Position numbers and translations under genes: made by a program. Under the pieces are notes generated by a model. The model was not told where the DNA came from and did not search any database. It saw only the letters and a list, made by a program, of their open reading frames with translations. DNA of 64,000 bases, taken from contig CAIMFV010000047.1 in the NCBI GenBank assembly GCA_903840435.1, positions 1-64,000 of the forward strand, written 5' to 3'. The DNA is from an uncultured Caulobacterales bacterium (lineage in GTDB: Bacteria > Pseudomonadota > Alphaproteobacteria > Caulobacterales > Caulobacteraceae). This document shows positions 1-7,993 of the stretch, piece by piece. Position 1 is the first letter of the stretch, and each line of letters starts with the position of its first letter.

Positions 1-2
1 AA

Positions 3-446
3 CCGCTCCCCCCGGCGAAGGCCGGGGTCCAGGGACGGGCCTGCAGACGGTTGGGATGATCCTCTGGATACCGGCCTCCGCCGGTATGAGCGGAAGATAT
101 TGAAATCACCCACCTTTCCACCGCTCCCCCCGGCGTAGACCGGGGTCCGGGGACGGGCCCGCAGACGGTTGGGATGATCCTCTGGATACCGGCCTCCGCC
201 GGTATGAGCGGATTAAATTGAGCCTCTCCCTAAAAACCGCTCCCCCCGGCGAAGGCCGGGGTCCAGGGACGGGCCTGCAGACGGTTGGGATGATTTACTG
301 GATACCGGCCTTCGCCGGTATGAGCGGAAGATATTGAAATCACCCACCTTTCCACCGCTCCCCCCGGCGAAGGCCGGGGTCCAGGGACGGGCCCGCCGAG
401 GTTTGCGGATGATCCCCTGGATACCGGCCTCCGCCGGTATGAGCGG
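3..446. repeat. Tandem array of four ~91 bp inverted-repeat-ended elements
   Basis: Four near-identical units lie at 3-93, 121-211, 237-327 and 355-446. Each starts with CCGCTC and ends with the inverse GAGCGG. Each contains two internal hairpins, one CCCCGGC...GCCGGGG-like near the left end and one ATACCGG...CCGGTAT near the right end. The spacers alternate: 94-120 and 328-354 are the same 27 bp sequence, while 212-236 is a different 25 bp sequence, so the higher-order unit is about 234 bp. Unit 4 is the most diverged in its middle. No open reading frame or transposase belongs to it. It resembles the small palindromic intergenic elements (REP/MITE-like) common in alphaproteobacterial genomes. 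Function is unknown. It lies downstream of the leftward SDR gene, so a role in transcript ends is possible but is inference. Confidence 0.9.
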
Positions 447-477
447 ACTTCCTGACCTTGGTGAGGATTGAGCCGTC

Positions 478-1353
478 CTACCCCTTCATCGCCTCACGCA
501 TCGCTCTGGCTTGGTCGGGATCGACGCCCATGGCGGCGAGGAGGGGGGAGGCGCTGTTTTCGTCCCAGGCGTGGCGAGGGCCAACCGTGATGCCGCCGTC
601 GACAATCAGGTGGGTGCCGGTGACAAAAGCGGATTGGTCGGAGGCAAAGAAGAGCGCTGCGTCGGCAATGTGGCGCGGTTGACCCGCCAAGTGAATGGGC
701 TGCATGGTCGGTGCCGCTTCGGCGATCAGAGCGGCCATCTGGTCGGCCACCTCACGGGGCATGCCAAGCGAGGCGCCAAAGATTGAGGTGGCAATCAGGC
801 CTGGACAGATGGCATTGACCCGGATGCCCTTGGGCGAGATTTCAGCCGCTGTGGCCCGGGTCAGCTGGATGACGGCGGCCTTGGCGGTGGAATAGGCCAA
901 GGGTCCCCATCCGGCCTCGGTTCCGGCGATGGAGGCGGTATTGATCACCGAACCGCCACCGCGCTTTAACATATGCGGAATGGCCAGCCGGGTGGCGATC
1001 ACAGGGGCCCGCACCAAGAGCGCAAAGACCTTGTCCCAGGCCTCGGCGGTGATTTCCTCCGCCGTGGCCATGGTGCCGCCGGAGCCTGCATTGTTAAAGA
1101 GAATATCCAGCCCGCCGAACTTGGTGACCGCCGTCTTGACGGCCTTTTCAAGGTCTGCCTCAACCGTCACATCGCAATGCACATAGGCAAGACGGCCCTC
1201 AAAGCGTGCCTCGAGCTGGGCGCCCTTGGCGTCTTGCATATCGGCGGCGACCACCTTGGCCCCTTCCTCAAGGAAGAGCTCCACCGTGCCCAGTCCAATT
1301 CCCGAAGCCGCGCCGGTAATCAGCGCCACCTTTCCGTCTAGCCGTCCGGCCAT
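478..1353 (-). CDS. SDR family NAD(P)-dependent oxidoreductase
   Basis: A 291-residue classical short-chain dehydrogenase/reductase, presumably cytosolic. The cofactor-binding TGAASGIG motif is at residues 13-20, NNAG at 87-90, catalytic Ser at about 141, and the YSTAK motif gives Tyr154 and Lys158. An acidic residue after the second beta strand (AADMQ, Asp38) suggests NAD preference. The C-terminal part is about 30 residues longer than a minimal SDR. The ATG at 1353 is preceded by AAGGACA. It lies 42 bp downstream of a quinone oxidoreductase on the same strand and may be cotranscribed. The substrate cannot be told from sequence. Confidence 0.88.
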   Translation of the reverse strand: MAGRLDGKVALITGAASGIGLGTVELFLEEGAKVVAADMQDAKGAQLEARFEGRLAYVHCDVTVEADLEKAVKTAVTKFGGLDILFNNAGSGGTMATAEEITAEAWDKVFALLVRAPVIATRLAIPHMLKRGGGSVINTASIAGTEAGWGPLAYSTAKAAVIQLTRATAAEISPKGIRVNAICPGLIATSIFGASLGMPREVADQMAALIAEAAPTMQPIHLAGQPRHIADAALFFASDQSAFVTGTHLIVDGGITVGPRHAWDENSASPLLAAMGVDPDQARAMREAMKG

Positions 1354-1395
1354 CTTGCTTGTCCTTGCAATGCGAAATTCAGATTGTCGTCGAGC

Positions 1396-2394
1396 TTAAT
1401 CGATGGTCACGACGACCTTGCCCTGGGCCTTGCGGGCGCCGAGGTGGCGAATGGCCTCACCCGCCTGTTCTAAGGGGAAGCGCTCGGACACATGGGGCCG
1501 GATCTTGCCTTCCGCATAGAGGCCGAGCAGGTCCTTGATGTTTTCCTGGTTTTCCTGCGGCGCGCGGGCGGTGAAGGCCCCCCAGAAGACGCCGACAATC
1601 TGGCAGGATTTCAACAAGGTGAGGTTGAGCGGGATCTTTGGGATACCAGCTGGGAAGCCGATGACCAGAAAGCGGCCTTCCCAGGCAATGGCGCGCAAGG
1701 CCGCCTCGGCATAGTCGCCGCCGACCGCATCATAGACCACATCGGCGCCCGAAGGGCCGCAGGCTGATTTGAACAGTTCCGCCAAGGCTTTTTGTCCGTC
1801 GCGGTCAAAGGGCCCCGTGGGATAGACCACACCGGATTCGGCCCCATGGGCGATGGCGAGGTCGACCTTCTCCTGGCTCGATGCCGCGGCGATCACGCGT
1901 GCGCCTGCGGCCTTGCCAAGCTCCACCGCCGCCAAACCGACGCCGCCAGCCGCACCTAGCACCAAAAGCGTTTCGCCGGCTTTGAGCTGTGCCCTTTGCT
2001 TCAACGCATAGTGGGAGGTGCCATAGGTGAGGATGAAGGCTGAAGCCTCGTCAAACGGCATGGCGTCGGGCATGGGGATGCAGCGTCCGGCGGGCAGGGC
2101 GATCTTTTCCGCCATGCCGCCAAAGCCTGTGGAGCCAATCACCCGGTCGCCGACCTTCAGCTGGGTGACGCTGGCGCCGACGCTTTCGACAATGCCCGCC
2201 ACTTCCCCGCCGGGAGAATAGGGGCGAGGGGGCTTGAATTGGTACTTGTCTTCGATCATCAGCACGTCAGGATAGTTGACGCCGCAGGCCTTGATGGCGA
2301 TGACCACTTCGCCCGCCAAAGGCGTTGGGTCTGCAACCTCTTCGACCACAAGGGTTTCCGGTCCGCCGACCGCCTTTGACAATACCGCCCGCAT
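1396..2394 (-). CDS. NADPH:quinone oxidoreductase family protein (zinc-independent MDR)
   Basis: 332 residues with the medium-chain dehydrogenase/reductase layout: an N-terminal GroES-like domain and a Rossmann domain with the glycine motif GAAGGVG. The zinc-ligand pattern of alcohol dehydrogenases is not seen; the sequence has the ACGVNYPD and SPGGEVAG signatures of the quinone reductase (zeta-crystallin) branch. Members usually reduce quinones or enones with NADPH in the cytosol. The start ATG at 2394 has a strong GGAGGAG ribosome site about 8 bases upstream. The gene is followed by an SDR on the same strand and is divergent from the isoaspartyl peptidase gene. The true substrate is unknown. 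Confidence 0.85.
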   Translation of the reverse strand: MRAVLSKAVGGPETLVVEEVADPTPLAGEVVIAIKACGVNYPDVLMIEDKYQFKPPRPYSPGGEVAGIVESVGASVTQLKVGDRVIGSTGFGGMAEKIALPAGRCIPMPDAMPFDEASAFILTYGTSHYALKQRAQLKAGETLLVLGAAGGVGLAAVELGKAAGARVIAAASSQEKVDLAIAHGAESGVVYPTGPFDRDGQKALAELFKSACGPSGADVVYDAVGGDYAEAALRAIAWEGRFLVIGFPAGIPKIPLNLTLLKSCQIVGVFWGAFTARAPQENQENIKDLLGLYAEGKIRPHVSERFPLEQAGEAIRHLGARKAQGKVVVTID

Positions 2395-2473
2395 AGTGAG
2401 CGTCTCCTCCTGTTTCGTTGGGCGCTACGCTATCGGCTCTCCACCGAGTTGCAAGCGCCAATAGGATGCCCTG

Positions 2474-3352
2474 ATGAAGAAGTTCCCATTCGCTCTGGCC
2501 TTGCATGGCGGCGCGGGCGCGGTAAGGCGCAAAGACTATGGGCGCGAGATTGCCCATATGCGCGGTCTGGTCGAGGCAGCGCGCGATGCCCTGGCCAAGG
2601 GGGCCAAGGCCTTGGACGTGGCGGTGGAGACGGTCGCGGCCTTGGAGGCGAGTGGTCTTTATGTGGCCGGTCGCGGCGCCTCGCCCAACCTTGCTGGCCG
2701 CTATGAACTCGACGCCAGTTTGATGAACGGCGCTGACGGTCGGGCGGGCGCGGTGGCGGCGCTGCAAGGCTTTGCCAGCCCGATTGCGGTGGCGCGCGCG
2801 GTTATGGAAAAAACGCCACACGTCATGCTGGTGGGCGAAGGCGCAACGACCTTCGCGCGCGCGCAAGGCTTCGCCGAGATCGATAAGCCGGACGGCTTTT
2901 TCACCCAGGCCGGGAAGGGCGAACACAATCATCCGCCCGGCGTGCTGGCCCATGGAACCGTGGGCTGCGTGGTGCGCGACGTTGACGGAAACCTGGCGGC
3001 GGCGACCTCGACGGCGGGCGTGTTTCAAAAGCTGCCTGGGCGCGTCGGCGACACCCCGTTGATCGGCGCGGGAACCTTTGCCGACCGAAATGTGGCGGTT
3101 TCCTGTACGGGACAGGGCGAGTATTTCATCCGCGTGGCGGCGGCGGCGCAGATCGCCTTTCGCTGTCAGTTTCTTGGCCAGACCTTAACGGAGGCCACTC
3201 AGGCTGTTTTGGACGCGGTCGGCAAACTTGGCGGCGATGGCGGGCTGATTGCCATCGATGCGGCAGGCGAGTTGGCCGCGCCTTTTCTCGGTGAGGGCAT
3301 GAAGCGCGCCCTGCTCACCCGCGATGGCGAAATTTTATCCGACGCGTTTTGA
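2474..3352 (+). CDS. iaaA: Isoaspartyl peptidase / type 2 L-asparaginase
   Basis: 292 residues of the Ntn-hydrolase plant-type asparaginase family. These proteins cut themselves before a threonine that becomes the nucleophile of the beta subunit. HGTVGCV is visible, giving Thr162 as the predicted nucleophile; the downstream TSTAG and [11 protein letters not shown] motifs bind substrate in the family. The HGGAG motif near the N-terminus is also typical. No signal peptide is seen, so a cytosolic enzyme clearing isoaspartyl dipeptides or asparagine is likely. AGGA lies 7 bases before the ATG. The family motif is normally TSTGG; the alanine here is a mild variation. The rlmN reading frame extends back into its 3' end, but rlmN very probably starts at 3465. 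Confidence 0.85.
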   Translation: MKKFPFALALHGGAGAVRRKDYGREIAHMRGLVEAARDALAKGAKALDVAVETVAALEASGLYVAGRGASPNLAGRYELDASLMNGADGRAGAVAALQGFASPIAVARAVMEKTPHVMLVGEGATTFARAQGFAEIDKPDGFFTQAGKGEHNHPPGVLAHGTVGCVVRDVDGNLAAATSTAGVFQKLPGRVGDTPLIGAGTFADRNVAVSCTGQGEYFIRVAAAAQIAFRCQFLGQTLTEATQAVLDAVGKLGGDGGLIAIDAAGELAAPFLGEGMKRALLTRDGEILSDAF

Positions 3353-3464
3353 TAGCCGCAATCCATGGCGGGGCAGCAGCTTTTGCCTCAAGGACCTCAC
3401 TCTGCTAGAGGTCCTATCCAGGATGGCTCGGTCGCAGCACCTTGAGCGTCCCAGAGGAAGACGG

Positions 3465-4649
3465 ATGACGGCCCTATCACTCGCCCAGCCCAACCAACCG
3501 GCGCGCGCGAAAGCTCTGGTCAATCTGACCGGTCTGTCGCGGGCTAAGGTGCAAGCCGCCTTGATCGAGGCAGGCCTTTGTCCCCCCGACAAGGCTAGGA
3601 TGCGCACCGCCCAGGTGTGGCGCTGGCTGCAGCATTTTGGCGTTACCGAGTTTGACGCCATGACCGATGTGGCCAAGAGTTTGCGAGCGGATCTGGCGCA
3701 GCATTTTACCCTGGCGCGACCGGAAGTGGTGGAGCGCCAAATCAGCCGCGATGGCTCGCGCAAATGGCTGATCCGCACCGCACCCGGCATTGAGATCGAG
3801 AGCGTCTATATCCCAGATGTGGGTCGCGCCGGGGCCTTGTGCGTGTCGAGCCAGGTGGGCTGTACCCTCAACTGCACCTTTTGCCACACGGGGACCCAAC
3901 CCCTGGTGCGCAATCTGACCGCCGCTGAGATTGTCGCCCAGGTTCAGGTGTGTCGCGACGATTTGGAAGAGTGGCCTTCCCCTCAAGCCGACCGCCGACT
4001 GTCGAACGTCGTCTTCATGGGCATGGGCGAGCCGCTCTATAATCTCGATGCGGTGGCCGAGGCCATGGACATTATTTCCGATGGCGAAGGCATCGCCCTG
4101 TCGCGTCGCCGTATCACGGTATCCACCTCGGGCGTCGTGCCCGAACTGCAAAGGCTTGGCGAAACCACGCAAGCCATGCTCGCCATCTCGCTCCATGCCA
4201 CCCATGACGAATTGCGCGACGTGCTTGTGCCGATCAATCGAAAATATCCACTGAAAGACCTGATGGCGGCGATCCGCGCCTATCCGGGTCTCTCCAATGC
4301 GCGGCGTGTGACCTTTGAATACGTGATGCTGAAAGGGATCAATGACACGCCTGCCGAAGCGCGCGAATTGATGCGCTTGATCAAGGGCATACCCGCCAAG
4401 ATCAATCTGATCCCGTTCAATCCCTGGCCCGGCTCGCCCTATGAATGTTCAGACTGGGCGACGATTGAGCGATTTGCCGGCATTTTGAACAAGGGCGGCT
4501 ATGCTTCGCCGATCCGCACCCCGCGCGGTCGCGATATTTTGGCCGCCTGCGGGCAGTTGCGCTCGGAAAGTGAGAAAGTGCGGGCGAGCACGCTGCGGCG
4601 AGAGAATTCTCAATCGGAAGCCTCGATTTTGTCGTCATCGGCCCTATAA
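3465..4649 (+). CDS. rlmN: 23S rRNA (adenine2503-C2)-methyltransferase RlmN
   Basis: A radical SAM enzyme that methylates C2 of A2503 in 23S rRNA (and A37 in some tRNAs). The start at 3465 gives 394 residues. It is chosen over in-frame upstream starts because AGAGGAA lies just ahead and because the start at 3324 would overlap the preceding gene. The cluster motif CxxxCxxC is Cys133, Cys137 and Cys140, and Cys126 just before it ([10 protein letters not shown]) is the substrate-thioether cysteine region. GMGEPL, SLHA and the C-terminal ILAACGQL with the second catalytic cysteine are present. The length is normal. A short basic tail of about 25 residues follows the core. Confidence 0.95.
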   Translation: MTALSLAQPNQPARAKALVNLTGLSRAKVQAALIEAGLCPPDKARMRTAQVWRWLQHFGVTEFDAMTDVAKSLRADLAQHFTLARPEVVERQISRDGSRKWLIRTAPGIEIESVYIPDVGRAGALCVSSQVGCTLNCTFCHTGTQPLVRNLTAAEIVAQVQVCRDDLEEWPSPQADRRLSNVVFMGMGEPLYNLDAVAEAMDIISDGEGIALSRRRITVSTSGVVPELQRLGETTQAMLAISLHATHDELRDVLVPINRKYPLKDLMAAIRAYPGLSNARRVTFEYVMLKGINDTPAEARELMRLIKGIPAKINLIPFNPWPGSPYECSDWATIERFAGILNKGGYASPIRTPRGRDILAACGQLRSESEKVRASTLRRENSQSEASILSSSAL

Positions 4650-4746
4650 AGCTCGCCGGATGTTTTCAGCCGCTTCCGCGACGGCTAAGGTGGGCCTATT
4701 CGACACCCTCGCGGTTCGGCGAACGAAAGACAGATAAGGACCTTCC

Positions 4747-4989
4747 ATGGCGATCACCGCCGACCAAATCTTGGACGTCATCTCTGAAGAAGTGCCGATC
4801 GACCGGGCACAACTCAATCCTGAGGCGACTTTGGAATCGCTCAATATTGCCTCACTCGACATGATCAGCGTGATGTTCGCGCTCGAGGACAAGTACGGCC
4901 TGATCATCGAACAGAACGACCTTGCTGACGCCAAGACCTTGGGGGACCTCATCGCTGTGGCTCAGGCCAAGAGTGCTGCTGCCAGCTAA
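4747..4989 (+). CDS. Acyl carrier protein (discrete, non-housekeeping type)
   Basis: 80 residues with the four-helix ACP pattern and the helix II motif IASLDMISVMFALEDKYG. The predicted phosphopantetheine-bearing serine is Ser36. The usual Asp before it (DSL) is Ala here (ASL), a departure from housekeeping AcpP, though specialised ACPs vary here. AAGGA lies 7 bases before the ATG. The next gene, 39 bp downstream, is a ketoacyl-ACP synthase, so the two probably work as carrier and condensing enzyme. The housekeeping acpP-fabF pair is unlikely because of the divergent sequence and the neighbours. The product is unknown. Confidence 0.85.
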   Translation: MAITADQILDVISEEVPIDRAQLNPEATLESLNIASLDMISVMFALEDKYGLIIEQNDLADAKTLGDLIAVAQAKSAAAS

Positions 4990-5028
4990 GCGCGCTTTGC
5001 CGAGCGCAACTGCAAGAAGGTGATCCGG

Positions 5029-6258
5029 ATGAGCCATCGCCGCGTCGTCGTCACAGGCATGGGCGTCGTTTCGGCGCTGGGCCAAGGATTGCCAGCGACA
5101 TTTGCCGCACTCGAGGCTGCCAAGTGTGGGCTTGCGCCCATCTCCCGGCAAATTGGCGACGATGGCATCCACACCTATCATGGCCCTGCTGGCGTCGTGG
5201 CGCCGCTCGACACCACAGCCTTAGAACACCGTCTCGGTGCGCGACCGCTCGCCCATCTCGACCCACTTTCCGCCTTTTCCGTGGTGGCAGCCTTTGAGGC
5301 GGTGGAACAGGCGGGTCTGGTCGGCGATCCGGTGCTCGAACACCGAACCGCACTGGTTTGGGGCGCAGGCTCCGGCGGCAATCAGACGGTCGAGGAGAGC
5401 TATGCGCGGGTTTTCCTCAAGGGCGCGACCTCGATCCACCCGCTGTCCATTCCAAAGCAAATGATTTCCGCACCGGTCAGTCATTTGTCGATGACGCTTG
5501 GCGTGCAGGGCGCGGCCTTTACTGTCGCTTCAGCTTGCGCTTCGTCAGGCCATGCGATTGGCGAGGGGCTGTGGATGTTGCGCGCCGGACGGGCAGACGT
5601 CGCGATTGTCGGTGGCGCTGAGGCGGCTTTGACCTATGGATCTTGGATCGGTTGGGTGGCGCTCAAGGCCATGGCTGACGATGCGTGCCGGCCGTTTTCC
5701 ATCCAGCGGCGCGGCATGGTGCTGGGTGAAGGCGCCGCAGCCCTGGTGCTGGAGACCTATGAGCATGCGGTGGCGCGCGGTGCGCCCATCCTGGCGGAAC
5801 TCAGCGGGTATGGCGCCTCTTCCGACGCTCACCACATCACCATGCCCCACGGGCGCGGCGCCGAAGCCGCCATCCGCATGGCCCACGAAGACGCAGGCCT
5901 TGCGCTCGATCATCCCGTGCTGATCTCCAGCCATGGCACGGGCACGCCGCTCAATGATAAGATCGAGAGCCAGGCCCTGCAAAACGTCTATGGCGCGGCG
6001 CTCGACCAGAATTTGGTCATTGCGACCAAATCGTCGCATGGTCACCTGATCGGCGGCGCGGCGGCTATCGAGCTCGTCACAGGCATTGCCGCACTGAACG
6101 CTAAGACGGCGCCAGCCATCTTGAATTCCTTAGGCCCTGATCCCGAATGCCAAGTTCCCTTGGCCCGCGAGACGCAAAGCATTGGTTATTCGGCGCTGGT
6201 CTCGAATTCTTTCGCCTTTGGCGGGCTCAATGCGGTGCTCATCGCCAAGCGGGTTTAG
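5029..6258 (+). CDS. Beta-ketoacyl-ACP synthase, KAS II-like
   Basis: Condensing enzyme of the thiolase fold, 409 residues from the ATG at 5029. AAGAAGG sits about 7 bases upstream of that ATG; a GTG three codons earlier is the alternative. The Cys-His-His catalytic set is visible: Cys170 in SACASS, His302 in SSHGTGTPLND, His339 in KSSHGHLIGG, with Lys334. The sequence departs from FabF consensus (SSHG instead of NAHG, HLIGGAAAIE instead of HLLGAAGAIE), consistent with a specialised enzyme. It follows the discrete ACP gene directly and precedes a HAD phosphatase and an alpha/beta hydrolase. It probably extends an acyl chain held on that ACP. Confidence 0.87.
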   Translation: MSHRRVVVTGMGVVSALGQGLPATFAALEAAKCGLAPISRQIGDDGIHTYHGPAGVVAPLDTTALEHRLGARPLAHLDPLSAFSVVAAFEAVEQAGLVGDPVLEHRTALVWGAGSGGNQTVEESYARVFLKGATSIHPLSIPKQMISAPVSHLSMTLGVQGAAFTVASACASSGHAIGEGLWMLRAGRADVAIVGGAEAALTYGSWIGWVALKAMADDACRPFSIQRRGMVLGEGAAALVLETYEHAVARGAPILAELSGYGASSDAHHITMPHGRGAEAAIRMAHEDAGLALDHPVLISSHGTGTPLNDKIESQALQNVYGAALDQNLVIATKSSHGHLIGGAAAIELVTGIAALNAKTAPAILNSLGPDPECQVPLARETQSIGYSALVSNSFAFGGLNAVLIAKRV

Positions 6259-6402
6259 TCTGACCGCCGAAAGCCGCTCAGCCCAACTTCGCCACATTCT
6301 TGCCTTGAAGTTTGCAGGAAAGACAAGTTCGCGCAAGCCGGTCGCCAGATCCCATGGTCTAGAAGCGCGTCAATCTTCGTCGGGTAAGCGAAATCTCAAT
6401 CC

Positions 6403-7068
6403 ATGTCCTTAATTCTGACCTGCGACTTCGACGGCACCTTGACCCTCAAAGACACAGTCGACGCCATATTGGAGGCGTTCGCTGAGCCCGAGTGGACAGA
6501 GGTCGAAGCGGAATGGGCGGCGGGACGCATTGGCTCGCGCGACTGCCTGCGCCGACAGACAGCGCTCTTGCGCGTCACGCAGCAAGAGTTGAACGCATTT
6601 ATCGATGACATCGCCGTCGATCCGGATGCGGCAGGGTTCTTTGCCGACTGTGGGCGCTTGGGCCTGCCCGTACAGGTGGTGTCTGATGGCTTTGACTGGG
6701 TTGTGCGCCGCGTTTTGGCTCGGATTGGCGTTCGCCATACCCCGATCATTGCCAATCACCTCACTGCCGTCGGTGAAGATCGCTGGCTGCTGCAATTTCC
6801 TCACGCCGCGCCTCAATGTGGATCGGGCGTGTGCAAATGCGCGGTGGTTAAGTCGGCGCGCACGGTGGTGCATATCGGCGATGGGCGCTCGGATGCCTGC
6901 GTTGCGGATGTGGCGGACCTCGTTTTTGCCAAGGGCTGGTTGCTGGAGCAAAGGCAACAGCGCGGCCTGCCCGCGATTGGGTTCGAAAATTTCGCCGAGG
7001 TTCGCGCACGGCTCGCTGACCTGGAAGCCTTGATCCCGACGCCCGCGCTCGCGCAACGGATCGCGTAA
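6403..7068 (+). CDS. HAD-IB family phosphatase (MtnX/SerB-like)
   Basis: 221 residues. The HAD nucleophile motif DFDGT is at residues 8-12 (Asp8 and Asp10), motif II Ser is in VVSDGFD, and motif III/IV is HIGDGRSDACVA. The cap insertion and the WTEVEAEWAAGRIGSRDCLRRQ-like segment place it near MtnX (methionine salvage phosphatase) and phosphoserine phosphatase. No other methionine-salvage gene is nearby, so MtnX itself is doubtful. The gene sits 144 bp after the ketoacyl synthase and 8 bp before an alpha/beta hydrolase, so a role in making or trimming a lipid phosphate is possible (inference). The ribosome site is weak. Confidence 0.75.
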   Translation: MSLILTCDFDGTLTLKDTVDAILEAFAEPEWTEVEAEWAAGRIGSRDCLRRQTALLRVTQQELNAFIDDIAVDPDAAGFFADCGRLGLPVQVVSDGFDWVVRRVLARIGVRHTPIIANHLTAVGEDRWLLQFPHAAPQCGSGVCKCAVVKSARTVVHIGDGRSDACVADVADLVFAKGWLLEQRQQRGLPAIGFENFAEVRARLADLEALIPTPALAQRIA

Positions 7069-7076
7069 AGGCGCCG

Positions 7077-7868
7077 ATGATGGCACCTGTGCTTTTGTTC
7101 CACGGTCTGACGGGCGCGCCCGCCGAATTGCAGGCTGTCTCCCGCCATTTGCGGCGGTCGGGCTATGTTGTCGAAACACCGATGCTGCCCGGCCACGGCG
7201 AAGATGAGGCGGCGCTGTTGAAAACCGGCTGGCGCGATTGGCTGGCGGCGGCGGAAGCCGATCTCTTTCGCCTGAGTGACCCAGGCGAGCCCGTCATTGT
7301 TGGCGGACTTTCCATGGGGGCGGTACTGGGCCTGGCTCTGGCCGAACGCCATCCTGAGCGGGTCAAGGGTGTCCTGTGCCTTGCTGCGACGTTGAAATAT
7401 GACGGATGGGTGGTGCCGCCAGGGGTCTGGTTCATGCATTTCGGCCGCCATATTCCCTTGGTCAATCGCTGGCGATTTCAGGAACGCCCGCCCTATGGCA
7501 TCAAGGATGAGCGCCTGCGGGCGGTGGTCGAAGAGATGATGTTCTCCGGCGCCATCAAGGATGCAGGCCTGCCGTTCATGCCGGGCCTGAGCTTGGCGGA
7601 GAACCTCGACCTGATGCGCCGCGTCAAGCGGGACTTGGCCAAGGTCACAGCGCCTGTCTTCATCTGCCACGCGCTGGAAGACGATATTTCGCACGTCCGC
7701 AATGCCCAGGGTATTGCAAGGTCGGTGTCGGGTCCTGTGCGCACGCTTTACCTTGCCGACAGCTATCACCTGGTCACGGTGGACCGGGAGCGCGCCAAGG
7801 TGGCGCAGGCTTCGCTGGAATTTTGCAACGATCTTTGCGCTGGCCGCGAGATCCAAAAGGCGGCCTGA
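7077..7868 (+). CDS. Alpha/beta hydrolase (carboxylesterase/monoacylglycerol lipase-like)
   Basis: 263 residues of the serine hydrolase fold. HGLTG near residue 9 forms the oxyanion region, GLSMG gives Ser79 as nucleophile, and an acid (ALEDD) and His (DSYHLVTVD) complete the triad near the C-terminus. The fold resembles the thermostable carboxylesterase Est30 family, which hydrolyses short acyl esters. No signal peptide is visible. Two adjacent ATGs (7077, 7080) can serve as start. It lies 8 bp after the HAD phosphatase and probably shares its transcript. It could release or edit an acyl product of the upstream ACP/KAS pair, but this is inference. Confidence 0.85.
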   Translation: MMAPVLLFHGLTGAPAELQAVSRHLRRSGYVVETPMLPGHGEDEAALLKTGWRDWLAAAEADLFRLSDPGEPVIVGGLSMGAVLGLALAERHPERVKGVLCLAATLKYDGWVVPPGVWFMHFGRHIPLVNRWRFQERPPYGIKDERLRAVVEEMMFSGAIKDAGLPFMPGLSLAENLDLMRRVKRDLAKVTAPVFICHALEDDISHVRNAQGIARSVSGPVRTLYLADSYHLVTVDRERAKVAQASLEFCNDLCAGREIQKAA

Positions 7869-7993
7869 ACACGACGTCTCGCTGGCGGGGTGGCTAGCTG
7901 AATGTGACAAGATTTTGCAGTCCGAAGCCTTCCGTCTTCGCAGGTGCAACACAATCTTGTACAGGAGGGATAAAGACCGCGGGGAGAGGCGAC

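Noticed and set aside
1-450. Possible CRISPR array from the regularly spaced repeats
   Set aside because: Units are ~91 bp and spacers repeat exactly, whereas CRISPR repeats are 23-47 bp with unique spacers; no cas genes are present.
2267-3028. 253-residue frame opposite the isoaspartyl peptidase gene
   Set aside because: It is antisense to a well-supported enzyme gene and has no recognisable motif.
6403-7068. Assignment of the HAD protein as methionine-salvage MtnX
   Set aside because: No other salvage gene is in the neighbourhood, so only the family-level call is kept.
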